DNA from: Candidatus Aenigmatarchaeota archaeon
GTDB lineage: Archaea; Aenigmatarchaeota; Aenigmatarchaeia; CG10238-14; SCSR01
Assembly (NCBI GenBank): GCA_018920185.1
Contig: JAHLMT010000002.1
Coordinates: 93,871-157,870, forward strand
Reading direction: 5' to 3'
DNA: 64,000 nt
The notes beneath the pieces were generated by a model. That model had not been told where the DNA came from and searched no databases. It was given only the letters and a program-made list of their open reading frames with translations. A program made the position numbers and the translations under genes. This document shows positions 8,643 through 16,417 of the stretch, piece after piece (position 1 is the stretch's first letter; each line of letters starts with the position of its first letter).

Positions 8643-8780
8643 ATGGTAATTATACTGGAAAGGTTATTGAGAAATTATGAAGAAAGAACTTTCTGGAGAT
8701 CGCTTCTAGGTATGAATAGACTACATCTAGCAACACAAGATGAACTCCAAACTTTAGCTCACCAACTAAACTTAAGATAA
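8643..8780 (+). CDS. Short ORF, possible 5' part of a broken gene
   Basis: A 45-residue ORF (starts MVIILERLLR, ends HQLNLR) whose stop is followed after one base by the GTG of the next ORF in another frame. It is either a separate small gene or the N-terminal part of a gene split by a frameshift. The amino-acid composition looks coding. Confidence 0.35.
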   Translation: MVIILERLLRNYEERTFWRSLLGMNRLHLATQDELQTLAHQLNLR

Positions 8781-8781
8781 A

Positions 8782-9171
8782 GTGCATTCTACACGAAACG
8801 GTGTTCATACTATTTTAATAGGATTTAATTCACCATACTTTCATACAGGATTCACACCAGCACCAATTGAAACAACATGTGAAAGATTTAGAGGTTGGGG
8901 ATATTTTACCGAACTACTTGCAATGCATGAAGGATACAAATCAATTACAACTTATATACTCAGTCAATTGTGGAATAGAACACCAGATCCTGGTACAAAA
9001 GATAGAGATAGTATAAGAGTTTCAGCTGTATATGATGGTAGTTGTGATATTAGTTTAACAGATATATTTCATGATTTAGTGCCTCATTTAAGAGACACAC
9101 GTGTACAAGCTGTGATGAATTTCATTGCAAGTTTATATCACTGGCGACCATTGTCTAATGTTTTTTCTTAG
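8782..9171 (+). CDS. Hypothetical protein, possibly frameshifted
   Basis: A 129-residue ORF with coding-like composition (aromatic and charged residues mixed, HLRDTRVQAVMNFIASLYHW at the end) but no family I recognise. The GTG start has no clear ribosome site and comes directly after the stop of the 8643 ORF, so the two may be halves of one ~175-residue gene. Its last 17 bp overlap the convergent thioredoxin reductase gene. Confidence 0.5.
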   Translation: MHSTRNGVHTILIGFNSPYFHTGFTPAPIETTCERFRGWGYFTELLAMHEGYKSITTYILSQLWNRTPDPGTKDRDSIRVSAVYDGSCDISLTDIFHDLVPHLRDTRVQAVMNFIASLYHWRPLSNVFS

Positions 9172-10228
9172 CTACCCAATCGGCAACAAATGTTGGTTGT
9201 TGCCCAGCAAGATAATTATAAGCTTGCAACGCAGCTTTACATCCTTCACCAGCAGATACAACAATCTGTTTGAACGGTGTTTGTGTGATATCCCCAGCAG
9301 CAAAAATTCCAGGCCTAATTTTGTCACTATCTGGATAATAAGTTTCACAATTGTTATTAATCACAACTTGTCCCATACCATTAATCTTAACCAAATGCTT
9401 TATAAAATCAGTTTTAGTTACAGAACCTATTTCAATAAACACTCCCGATACAGGTATTTCCTTAGTTTCATTTGTCACAACATTTTGCACGACAACAGAA
9501 TGGACAGTATTAACGCCTTTAATTTCCTTTACAACAGAATTCAAAACTAGTTCAACATTTTTCCTTTTTTTGACCTCTTCAACTAAATATTCGAATCCTC
9601 TGAATTGATCTCTGCGATGAATTAAATAAACTTTTTTACAAATCTTGCTCAGATATTCGGCGCCTTCTAGTGCAGAATTACCTCCACCAACTACCGCAAC
9701 AACCTTTTCTCTAAACAACGGTCCGTCACAGACGGTACAATAAGATACACCTTTACCACCGAATTCACCTTCACCTGGTACGTCCAAAGTTCTTGGTGTT
9801 TTCCCATACGCAAGTATGACAGTTTTTGTTTTGTAACTATTACCAGAAGTTGTTTTTACATTAAATACCGGCTTATCAACATTAGGAATTTCTTCTAACT
9901 CATTCACTTCCTCATAAATAACTTCTGCACCAGATTTTAGAGCTTGTTTTAACATTTTGTTCATCAAAGAAATTCCACTTATAGAAAGAAATCCAGGATA
10001 ATTCTCAATCACATCCGTCATGATAGCTTGCCCGCCAATACTTTTAGCTATAACTAAAGTTTTCAATGCTCTTCTCGCGGCATAAATTGCAGCCGTCAAA
10101 GCTGCGGCACCACCACCAACAATTATACAATCATAAATTTTTCCCTCGGTTTTAGTTCCTGAAACTTGCTCTTGTTCAATTTCTTCGGTTCGGTTTTGTA
10201 AAAGCAAAGTCTCTTGAATGTTAACCAC
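9155..10228 (-). CDS. trxB: Thioredoxin reductase
   Basis: A 357-residue FAD/NAD(P)-binding reductase. The FAD motif is CIIVGGGAAALTAAIYAAR, the redox pair is CTVC in VSYCTVCDGPLF, the second dinucleotide motif is VVGGGNSALEGAEYL, and the FAD ribose region is GIFAAGDITQTPFKQ. It should reduce the partner thioredoxin-like protein encoded two genes upstream at 10360-10605. An N-terminal extension of about 30 residues (Gln/Glu-rich) comes before the FAD domain and may be disordered. The GTG start lies inside the end of the small zinc-ribbon gene, an 8-bp overlap that implies translational coupling. Confidence 0.93.
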   Translation of the reverse strand: MVNIQETLLLQNRTEEIEQEQVSGTKTEGKIYDCIIVGGGAAALTAAIYAARRALKTLVIAKSIGGQAIMTDVIENYPGFLSISGISLMNKMLKQALKSGAEVIYEEVNELEEIPNVDKPVFNVKTTSGNSYKTKTVILAYGKTPRTLDVPGEGEFGGKGVSYCTVCDGPLFREKVVAVVGGGNSALEGAEYLSKICKKVYLIHRRDQFRGFEYLVEEVKKRKNVELVLNSVVKEIKGVNTVHSVVVQNVVTNETKEIPVSGVFIEIGSVTKTDFIKHLVKINGMGQVVINNNCETYYPDSDKIRPGIFAAGDITQTPFKQIVVSAGEGCKAALQAYNYLAGQQPTFVADWVAKKKH

Positions 10229-10358
10229 CTTTTAATTTGAGAACTATATCGCATTGTTGGCACATACCAGGTTTTTTGTAAACTTTTTTACAAACGCTAC
10301 ATTCAAAAAGAAGTTGAGTATATTTTCCTATAATTTCTTCCATTTCTTCTTCTGGCAT
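10221..10358 (-). CDS. 45-aa zinc-ribbon protein in the thioredoxin operon
   Basis: Too short for the ORF track. It encodes 45 residues with two CxxC knuckles, CSVC and CQQC, separated by KKVYKKPGM: a minimal zinc ribbon. The ATG is 2 nt after the thioredoxin stop and the end overlaps the trxB start, so it is the middle gene of a three-gene operon. The cysteines could bind zinc or be a redox substrate; I cannot choose from sequence. Confidence 0.75.
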   Translation of the reverse strand: MPEEEMEEIIGKYTQLLFECSVCKKVYKKPGMCQQCDIVLKLKGG

Positions 10359-10359
10359 C

Positions 10360-10605
10360 TTATTTACCTAAAACAGCTATAACTTTATCTTTTTGAGGAA
10401 CTCCAACCCATTTAACGACATTATCAACAATTATAGTAGGAACAGCCATTATAGAATATTTCGCTACAAGTTTTTGTCCTTCTGGTGACGTGGCATCAAT
10501 TTCCTCGTAATCAAACTTGTATTGTTTTTTTAGATCTCTAAACATCGCTTTTGCTATAGGGCAATAAACACAGCTCTTAGTGTAAACTAATTGGACTTTA
10601 ACCAT
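10360..10605 (-). CDS. Glutaredoxin-like thioredoxin (CVYC)
   Basis: An 81-residue thioredoxin/glutaredoxin-fold protein resembling the small archaeal redoxins that work with thioredoxin reductase. The active site is CVYC at residues 12-15 and the cis-proline is in AVPTIIV. It is first in the operon with a zinc-ribbon protein and trxB, so it is probably the reductase's natural substrate. A 19-bp dyad lies 23-41 nt upstream of its start and may be the operator for the HxlR-type regulator encoded next door. Confidence 0.88.
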   Translation of the reverse strand: MVKVQLVYTKSCVYCPIAKAMFRDLKKQYKFDYEEIDATSPEGQKLVAKYSIMAVPTIIVDNVVKWVGVPQKDKVIAVLGK

Positions 10606-10627
10606 TTTATTGACACCATTATTTTAT

Positions 10628-10646
10628 CAAGTTAAAATATAACTTG
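10628..10646 (-). promoter_or_regulatory. Dyad CAAGTTA-N5-TAACTTG, possible HxlR operator
   Basis: A perfect 7-bp inverted repeat with a 5-bp spacer, 23 nt before the start of the thioredoxin operon. A second 19-bp dyad of the same overall form lies on the other side of the HxlR gene. The shared pattern is A at position 2, TTA at 5-7 and TAA at 13-15. Operator function is inferred. Confidence 0.5.
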
Positions 10647-10671
10647 TTTGCATTTATTAAAAAGGTTTTTA

Positions 10672-10968
10672 TTATTTGTAAATCTTCCATTTACTCCCCC
10701 ATTTACCAATTTCAGCTATAATTGGATAGAGGTTTTTGCCTTTTCTAGTCAAGCTATAATTACTTTTATTTCCATTAACATTTTTTTCTATGATACCATG
10801 TTGTAACAGAAATTTCAAATTTAGAGACAAAGTTCTGGAGCTTAATCCAGATTCTCTTTTTAGCTGATTAAATCCCATGCTCTTTCCATCAAGGTATCTA
10901 AGAATTAACAATCGTGGTTTGGAGCCGATGATTTTGATAGATTCGACGATAGGACAAATATTTGACAT
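10672..10968 (-). CDS. HxlR-family winged-helix regulator
   Basis: A 98-residue DNA-binding protein. The start NICPIVESIKIIGSKPRLLILRYL and the helix-turn-helix MGFNQLKRESGLSSRTLSLNLKFL, followed by a wing (IIEKNVNGNKSNYSLT), are typical of HxlR/DUF24 regulators. In bacterial HxlR proteins such as HypR and YodB an N-terminal cysteine senses oxidants or electrophiles; Cys5 here is in that position. Its neighbours are the thioredoxin system on one side and a CDGSH iron-sulfur protein on the other, both preceded by dyads, which fits a redox-responsive regulator. Confidence 0.85.
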   Translation of the reverse strand: MSNICPIVESIKIIGSKPRLLILRYLDGKSMGFNQLKRESGLSSRTLSLNLKFLLQHGIIEKNVNGNKSNYSLTRKGKNLYPIIAEIGKWGSKWKIYK

Positions 10969-10996
10969 AGTATAAAAAAGTATAGTTATCTTTAAA

Positions 10997-11015
10997 TAGT
11001 TTACTTTGTAAACTA
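10997..11015. promoter_or_regulatory. Dyad TAGTTTAC-TTT-GTAAACTA, possible HxlR operator
   Basis: A perfect 8-bp inverted repeat with a 3-bp spacer, in the 60-bp gap between the divergent HxlR and CDGSH genes. It could control both. Same total length (19 bp) and partly the same letters as the dyad at 10628. Confidence 0.5.
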
Positions 11016-11028
11016 ATAACGGGATAAA

Positions 11029-11205
11029 ATGGCGAAAAATATTGTCATAGAAGCTAATGAAAATGGTCCTTATTTGGTTAAAGTAGATAATGAAGTTAGA
11101 ACAGCGCTCTGCAGATGCGGAGGATCAAAAAACAAACCTTACTGTGACGGAACTCATGCAAAAATAGGTTTTAAAGCCAATAAAACTGAAGTTAAAGTAA
11201 TTTAA
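11029..11205 (+). CDS. CDGSH iron-sulfur domain protein (58 aa)
   Basis: Not in the ORF track. A 58-residue protein whose core CRCGGSKNKPYCDGTH matches the CDGSH pattern (C-x-C-x2-S-x3-P-x-C-D-G-T-H). The three cysteines and the histidine bind a 2Fe-2S cluster in this family, giving a small soluble electron-transfer or redox-sensing protein. A single CDGSH motif is present, as in mitoNEET-like proteins, which would require a dimer or another simple arrangement. It is divergent from the HxlR regulator and shares a 60-bp control region with it. Confidence 0.9.
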   Translation: MAKNIVIEANENGPYLVKVDNEVRTALCRCGGSKNKPYCDGTHAKIGFKANKTEVKVI

Positions 11206-11209
11206 ATAG

Positions 11210-11374
11210 CTATTTAGGAAAATAAATTGCATTCTTTGTTATCTGTAGATTACAGCTTTTGTGGGTCGAACACCAATTCTGACATTTTTCAGCTAAATCT
11301 TTATTTTTATATCCAAAACCACAAATCACGCACTTGTAAATTTCTTTATCACCGATTAAAATCTTTTGTGGCAT
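11210..11374 (-). CDS. 54-aa Cys/His-rich protein
   Basis: Not in the ORF track. It encodes 54 residues with CVICGFGY, then KCQNWCSTHKSCN: CxxC, a spaced C..C pair and a His/Cys end that could bind zinc or iron. Similar small proteins occur in many archaea but have no assigned function that I know of. It converges on the CDGSH gene, 4 bp away. Confidence 0.7.
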   Translation of the reverse strand: MPQKILIGDKEIYKCVICGFGYKNKDLAEKCQNWCSTHKSCNLQITKNAIYFPK

Positions 11375-11438
11375 TTCTATTATCCTCAGTTTAATCTTTA
11401 TTTAACTAATTTATAAAATAAACTTCATATAAAAACTA

Positions 11439-11855
11439 ATGATAGTTGAAACCGATGTTATAATTAAACTTTTATTATCTGTTGGATTAGGTTTGTTGAT
11501 TGGCTTAGAAAGGGAAATTAGTAGAAAACCCGCGGGTTTGAGAACTCATTCTCTTGTTTCTCTTGGTGCATGTTTGTTTACTTTAGCATCATTAAGTTTA
11601 GGTAATGTCGAATCTGTAGGAAGAATGCTACCTGGGATAGTTACCGGAATAGGTTTTCTTGGCGCTGGAATTATTTTTCAATCTGAAGATAGAGTAAAAG
11701 GACTGACAACAGCTGCAGAAATTTGGGCGTTAGCAGCAATAGGCATTTTAATTGGTATTGGTTCTTATTCTGTTGCAATAATATCAGCAATTCTAATTTT
11801 AATAATTCTTGTACCATTTAAGTGGTTTGAGAAAAGGATGGAAAAAGTGAAATAA
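11439..11855 (+). CDS. MgtC/SapB family membrane protein
   Basis: A 138-residue membrane protein with about four hydrophobic segments. The start LLLSVGLGLLIGLEREISRKPAGLRTHSLVSLGACLFTLAS is the MgtC family hallmark (GLEREI and GLRTH). This short form lacks the cytoplasmic C-terminal domain of Salmonella MgtC. MgtC proteins modulate magnesium and ATP synthase physiology in bacterial pathogens; the archaeal role is not known. A TATA-like element sits close to the start. Confidence 0.88.
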   Translation: MIVETDVIIKLLLSVGLGLLIGLEREISRKPAGLRTHSLVSLGACLFTLASLSLGNVESVGRMLPGIVTGIGFLGAGIIFQSEDRVKGLTTAAEIWALAAIGILIGIGSYSVAIISAILILIILVPFKWFEKRMEKVK

Positions 11856-11882
11856 CATTCGAATTCCCTCTTCAAATTCTTT

Positions 11883-11900
11883 ATGTTATACGTATAACAT
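11883..11900. repeat. Perfect 18-bp palindrome between convergent genes
   Basis: ATGTTATACGTATAACAT reads the same on both strands and lies between the ends of MgtC and the aminotransferase. Its ATACGTAT core recurs in a palindrome at 41261. It may act as a bidirectional transcript end or a protein site. Confidence 0.6.
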
Positions 11901-11901
11901 T

Positions 11902-13212
11902 TTAACAAATCTCCTTAACAGAGTCTTCAAAAATATCTAATCCCAAATCAGCCTGTTCTTTTGTCAAAATTAATGGAGGACAAATTCTTATCGAGCTTGT
12001 GCCAGCAGGTAACATTAACAATCCTTTCTCACTAGCCTTACACAAAATATCTGACCTTTCCTTTATTCCATAATCTTTTGATTTCTTATCTTTCACAATT
12101 TCAATTCCAATCATTAATCCCATCCCTCTCACATCACCGATAATTTCGTATTCCTCTTTCATTTTCTCCAATCTTTTCATCATATAATTTCCAATTTTTA
12201 TTGCATTCCTTCCAAGCTTTTTCTCACGCATAAATTTCAAAGTCGCAATTCCAGCAGCACAAGCTAATAGATTACCGCCAAAAGTGTTTGCATGAGAACC
12301 AGGTATCCAATCCATTATTTTTTCATTCGCTACAGTAGCACCTAAAGGAATTCCACCACCAATAGCTTTGCTTAAAGAAACGATATCTGGTTTGACACCA
12401 AAATTCTCTATTGCAAGAAATTTTCCTGTTCTGTAACAACCAGCCTGAACTTCATCGTCACATAATAAGATATCATGTTTATCACACAACTCTCTTACAC
12501 CTTGAACAAAATCTTTCGGCGGAACAATATATCCAGGTTCACCTGCAATAGGCTCCATAAAAATACCGGCCAAATTTTTATTACATTCTAATATCTTCTG
12601 CTCTAAAACGTCGAGATACAAATTCGTACATGCATCGTGCTCTTTGTTACCGAATGGACACCTGTAACAATAAGGATACAGAGCATGCTTCACAGGAAGA
12701 AAAGGTCCGAATCTTTCTTTCTGCACTGGTTTAGCATTTGTCAAGGACAAACTTCCCATTGTTCGTCCGTGAAATGAAGGTTTAAATGCGATGACCCATT
12801 TTTTGTTTGTATGCCATCTCGCAAGTTTATACGCTGCTTCCACAGCTTCTGTTCCTGAATTAGACAAAAAAGCTTTGTTCAAATGTCTTGGTAGAAATGT
12901 TAACAGATACTCAACAAATTTCACAGGTAACTCAGCATAAAAATCAGAAAATGCGGCATGAGATGCTAATTTAATCTGCTGCTGTAAAGCCTGTTGAATC
13001 ACAGGGTTCGAATGTCCTATATTCATCACAGAAACTCCAGCGGTGAAATCTAGATATTTTCGGTTATCAGCATCCCAGATGTAACACCCCTTAGCTTTCT
13101 TAAAAACAAGTGAATATTCGCGAGTCAAAGAAGGGGAAATAACCTTTCTATCCCTTTCGATAATTTTCACAGATTTTGGTCCTGGCTTTCTACAGATGAA
13201 ACGGGTTTTCAT
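11902..13212 (-). CDS. Class III PLP-dependent aminotransferase
   Basis: A 436-residue omega-aminotransferase like archaeal ornithine/4-aminobutyrate and acetylornithine aminotransferases. It has FTAGVSVMNIGHSNP near the N-terminus, the PLP phosphate region SNSGTEAVEAA, the PLP-ring aspartate in LLCDDEVQAG and the Schiff-base lysine in SLSKAIGGGIPLGA. The exact donor is unclear; the nearby ornithine carbamoyltransferase makes ornithine a reasonable candidate. A CYRCPFGNKEHDAC insertion with four cysteines or histidines near residue 187 resembles the insert of the thermococcal members, which include amino-acid racemases. Confidence 0.88.
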   Translation of the reverse strand: MKTRFICRKPGPKSVKIIERDRKVISPSLTREYSLVFKKAKGCYIWDADNRKYLDFTAGVSVMNIGHSNPVIQQALQQQIKLASHAAFSDFYAELPVKFVEYLLTFLPRHLNKAFLSNSGTEAVEAAYKLARWHTNKKWVIAFKPSFHGRTMGSLSLTNAKPVQKERFGPFLPVKHALYPYCYRCPFGNKEHDACTNLYLDVLEQKILECNKNLAGIFMEPIAGEPGYIVPPKDFVQGVRELCDKHDILLCDDEVQAGCYRTGKFLAIENFGVKPDIVSLSKAIGGGIPLGATVANEKIMDWIPGSHANTFGGNLLACAAGIATLKFMREKKLGRNAIKIGNYMMKRLEKMKEEYEIIGDVRGMGLMIGIEIVKDKKSKDYGIKERSDILCKASEKGLLMLPAGTSSIRICPPLILTKEQADLGLDIFEDSVKEIC

Positions 13213-13259
13213 TCTAATATTATTTTTATTATGGAAAACAAAATATATTTAGTGAACAT

Positions 13260-14276
13260 ATGGAACTACTTGAAAAATTGATTAATGCTTATGGCGTCAG
13301 CGGTAATGAAAGTGAGGTTAGAGAACTAATCAAAAACGAAATTTCAAAATACGTAGATAAGACATATGTTGATAAGTTTGGTAACTTGATTGCCTACAAA
13401 AAAGGCAAAGCACCCCGAGTAATGCTTGCTGCACATATGGATGAAATAGGATTGATGGTCAAGAGAATAAATGAAAAGGGTAAGATAGTTTTTTCAACTA
13501 TCGGCGGTATAGAAGTACCCTCACTTATAGGTCAAAAAGTTGCTATACAAGGCAAGACTCAAGTAATAGGTGTAATAACTTCTGACCAATTGGCATCTGG
13601 AGATGAAATCAAAGAATTGCCTAAAGTAACAGATTTATACATAGATACAGGACTAAATAGAAGTCAACTAACAAAACTAGGAGTTGAAATTGGTAATTAT
13701 GTGCATTTTTATGATTGCAATTATCGTTTAATTGGTAATAATGAATTCATCTGTGGTAAGGCACTTGATAATAGGATAGGATGTTACATTCAAATAGAGT
13801 TGGCTAGGTTGTTGAAAGAAAATAAAAATGAGATATTTTATGTCTTTACTGTACAAGAAGAAGTTGGTTTGTATGGTGCAAGAACCTCTGCTTATACAAT
13901 TGATCCTGCATGGGCTATTGCTATTGATACCACAGCTGCAGATGATGTATATAGTACACCAACCCGTTCTCTTGGTGGTGGACCAGTGATAACTATGAAA
14001 GATGCAAGTATGCTGGGCAACCTGTGTATAAATAATTGGTTAATGGAAGTAGCAAAGAAAAATAATATACCAATTCAATATGGTGTTAGTGAATATGGTG
14101 TTACAGATGCTTTGACAATTTCTCTTTCTCGCGGTGGCATACCGGCAACTTCGGTAGGAGTGCCTGTAAGAAATATCCACACTGTTGTTGGCGTGGCGAG
14201 TGTCAGAGACGTTCAAAATACCATAAAACTTCTGGAAATTTTATTAAGGAAAGCTCCTTCGACTTGTCTTGTGTAA
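13260..14276 (+). CDS. M42 family aminopeptidase
   Basis: A 338-residue dinuclear metallopeptidase of the M42 (TET/PepTet, FrvX) family, sometimes mislabelled endoglucanase. Metal ligands and catalytic residues appear in AAHMDEIGLM, KALDNRIGCY, TVQEEVGLYGAR and AIDTT, with the last ligand region RNIHTVVG. TET peptidases form large tetrahedral particles that trim peptides to free amino acids, which suits a peptide-fermenting cell. The start overlaps no neighbour. The aminotransferase gene is divergent with about 48 bp between them. Confidence 0.92.
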   Translation: MELLEKLINAYGVSGNESEVRELIKNEISKYVDKTYVDKFGNLIAYKKGKAPRVMLAAHMDEIGLMVKRINEKGKIVFSTIGGIEVPSLIGQKVAIQGKTQVIGVITSDQLASGDEIKELPKVTDLYIDTGLNRSQLTKLGVEIGNYVHFYDCNYRLIGNNEFICGKALDNRIGCYIQIELARLLKENKNEIFYVFTVQEEVGLYGARTSAYTIDPAWAIAIDTTAADDVYSTPTRSLGGGPVITMKDASMLGNLCINNWLMEVAKKNNIPIQYGVSEYGVTDALTISLSRGGIPATSVGVPVRNIHTVVGVASVRDVQNTIKLLEILLRKAPSTCLV

Positions 14277-14385
14277 TTTCGAAAATGCCAAAATTACTAT
14301 CTATTAATTACAGGATTGACATACATTTATAAGCCCGATTTGTATAAATCACGTATCATTTAAATAATCAGCAGGAGGTGCCTAA

Positions 14386-14445
14386 ATGGCAAAGAAGAAA
14401 AAAGAAGAAGCTAAAAGTCAATCTTCTCAATCAAGTTCTCAATAG
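14386..14445 (+). CDS. 19-aa Lys/Ser-rich micropeptide
   Basis: A tiny ORF, MAKKKKEEAK followed by a Ser/Gln tail. It is supported by a strong ribosome site (GGAGGTG, 5 nt before the ATG), a TATA-like TTTATAAG about 55 nt upstream and a T-rich tract just after the stop. Short length leaves real doubt. Confidence 0.45.
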   Translation: MAKKKKEEAKSQSSQSSSQ

Positions 14446-14498
14446 TTTAAAGCTAAATTTTTAAAATATCGGTTTCTAGATTCTTTTTTTTCCTTTTT

Positions 14499-15077
14499 TT
14501 ATAAAACAACTAGTCCATTTAAAATAAATTGAACAGCAATTACAGTTAAAAGTATTCCCATTATTCTTGTTAGCGTCTCTGAACTCTTGGTACCAATTAT
14601 TTTCATTATATTCGTACAGAAAGCTAGAGTCAATTCCATTAAAATCATAGCTACTACAATCGAAATAATAGCAGTTTTTAACCCATAAGTTTGTGATAGA
14701 ATTATAGTCATTGTAATAGCTCCTGGTCCCGCAATTAAAGGTATTCCTAAAGGAACAACACCAAAATTTCTGTCATATTTGTATTGTTTTATCCGTCCTC
14801 TAACCATATCTAAACCAATCAAAAACAACAAAATTCCACCTGCAATTTGAAAACTTTCGAATGACAAGTTGAAATAGTCAAAAACACCCTTTCCTAAAAC
14901 TGCAAATGCAATTAAAATGAGAGATGCTGTTAAGATAGCTTGTTGTATTATTTTTTTCCTTCTGTCTTCTTTGAAAGCTTTAGTCACACTGAAGTACACA
15001 GGAACATTGCCCAAAGGATCCATTATTATGAAAAGAAGAACTATTGACTGAATTATGAAGGATATATCTGGGACCAT
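14499..15077 (-). CDS. MarC family membrane protein
   Basis: A 192-residue protein with six predicted transmembrane segments. LLFIIMDPLGNVPVYFSVT near the N-terminus, GGILLFLIGLDMVRG and PLGIPLIAGPGAITMTIIL in the middle are the conserved MarC/UPF0056 segments. The family was once tied to multiple antibiotic resistance but its transport activity is unproven. It ends near the T-rich tract that follows the small ORF at 14386. Confidence 0.92.
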   Translation of the reverse strand: MVPDISFIIQSIVLLFIIMDPLGNVPVYFSVTKAFKEDRRKKIIQQAILTASLILIAFAVLGKGVFDYFNLSFESFQIAGGILLFLIGLDMVRGRIKQYKYDRNFGVVPLGIPLIAGPGAITMTIILSQTYGLKTAIISIVVAMILMELTLAFCTNIMKIIGTKSSETLTRIMGILLTVIAVQFILNGLVVL

Positions 15078-15112
15078 GTATAATTTTTATACGAAGAACT
15101 AATTAAATGTAG

Positions 15113-16417
15113 ATGAAACGAATTAAAACAATTATTCTCGGCGCTGCAGGAAGAGATTTCCATAATTTTAACATGGTATATCGCGATAACCCCAATTACG
15201 AAGTTGTAGCTTTTACTGCAACGCAAATACCAGGAATAGCTGGAAGGTTATATCCAAAAGAATTAGCTGGAAAGCTATATCCAAAGGGCATCCCGATATA
15301 TCCAGAAGAAAAATTACCAGAACTAATAAAAAAATTTAAAGTTGATCAAGTTGTTTTTGCTTATTCGGATGTTTCTCATGAGTATGTGATGCACAGAGCT
15401 TCGATTGCTTTATCCAATGGTGCTGATTTTGTTTTGCTTGGTCCAAATTCGACAATGTTAAAATCTTCTAAACCTGTGATATCCGTCACCGCTGTTAGAA
15501 CAGGTTCAGGAAAAAGTCAGACAACAAGAAAAATTGCTAAAATTCTAAAAAATAGAGGAAAAAGAGTAGCTGTTATTCGACATCCTATGCCATACGGCCA
15601 TTTAAAAAAACAAATTGTTGAACGATTTGCTACTTATCATGACTTGGATAAATACAATACTACAATAGAGGAGCGGGAAGAATACGAACCACATATTGAT
15701 AATGGAATAATTGTTTATGCCGGTGTAGATTATGAAAAAATCTTAAGGCAAGCAGAAAAGGAAGCAGATGTTATAATTTGGGATGGCGGTAATAATGATT
15801 TCTCTTTTATTAAATCTGATTTATACATAGTTGTAGTTGATCCTCATCGTGCTGGACATGAGCTGAAATACCATCCCGGAGAAACAAATTTGCGAATGGC
15901 CGATGTCATAGTTGTTAATAAAATTGATTCTGCTAAAAAATCGGATATACGCCAAGTAATTAAAAATACTAAATCTCTTAATCCAAAGGCAAAAATAATT
16001 CTTGCTAAATCTGTTGTAACAGTAGATAAACCAGAATTAATCGAGGGAAAGAAAGTACTGGTGGTTGAAGATGGTCCCACCTTAACACATGGTGGTATGC
16101 CTTATGGTGCAGGAACTGTAGCTGCACAAAAATATAATTGTGAGATAATTGATGCACGAAAATACTCTGTAGGTTCTATTAAAGATGTTTACAAAGATTA
16201 TCCTCATCTAAAGAAAGAACTACCCGCTATGGGTTATAGCAAAAAACAGATCAAAGAATTGGAAAAAACTATCAACTCAGCAAAATGTCAAGCCGTAATT
16301 GATGCAACTCCAATAAAATTACCTCGAATTATGAAAATAAACAAACCTGTAGTACAAGTTGATTATGAATTACAAGAAGTTGGGAAATTGAATTTGGAGA
16401 AGGTTATCAAGTTATGA
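15113..16417 (+). CDS. COG2403-type GTPase / cyclic 2,3-diphosphoglycerate synthetase-like protein
   Basis: A 434-residue P-loop protein. An N-terminal Rossmann-like domain (KTIILGAAGRDFHNFN) is followed by the P-loop TGSGKSQTTRKIAK near residue 132, an aspartate-rich strand IIWDGGNNDFSF, and the guanine-type motif VVNKIDSA. The family contains cyclic 2,3-diphosphoglycerate synthetase of methanogens, but many archaeal members lie beside carbamate kinase, as here, and the substrate is unknown. Its TGA overlaps the carbamate kinase ATG by 4 bp, so it is the first gene of a tightly coupled three-gene operon, which suggests a role in carbamoyl phosphate or citrulline metabolism. Confidence 0.85.
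   Translation: MKRIKTIILGAAGRDFHNFNMVYRDNPNYEVVAFTATQIPGIAGRLYPKELAGKLYPKGIPIYPEEKLPELIKKFKVDQVVFAYSDVSHEYVMHRASIALSNGADFVLLGPNSTMLKSSKPVISVTAVRTGSGKSQTTRKIAKILKNRGKRVAVIRHPMPYGHLKKQIVERFATYHDLDKYNTTIEEREEYEPHIDNGIIVYAGVDYEKILRQAEKEADVIIWDGGNNDFSFIKSDLYIVVVDPHRAGHELKYHPGETNLRMADVIVVNKIDSAKKSDIRQVIKNTKSLNPKAKIILAKSVVTVDKPELIEGKKVLVVEDGPTLTHGGMPYGAGTVAAQKYNCEIIDARKYSVGSIKDVYKDYPHLKKELPAMGYSKKQIKELEKTINSAKCQAVIDATPIKLPRIMKINKPVVQVDYELQEVGKLNLEKVIKL

Noticed and set aside
9125-9550. 141-residue plus-strand ORF
   Set aside because: It is antisense to trxB, whose motifs are unambiguous; composition is that of a shadow frame.
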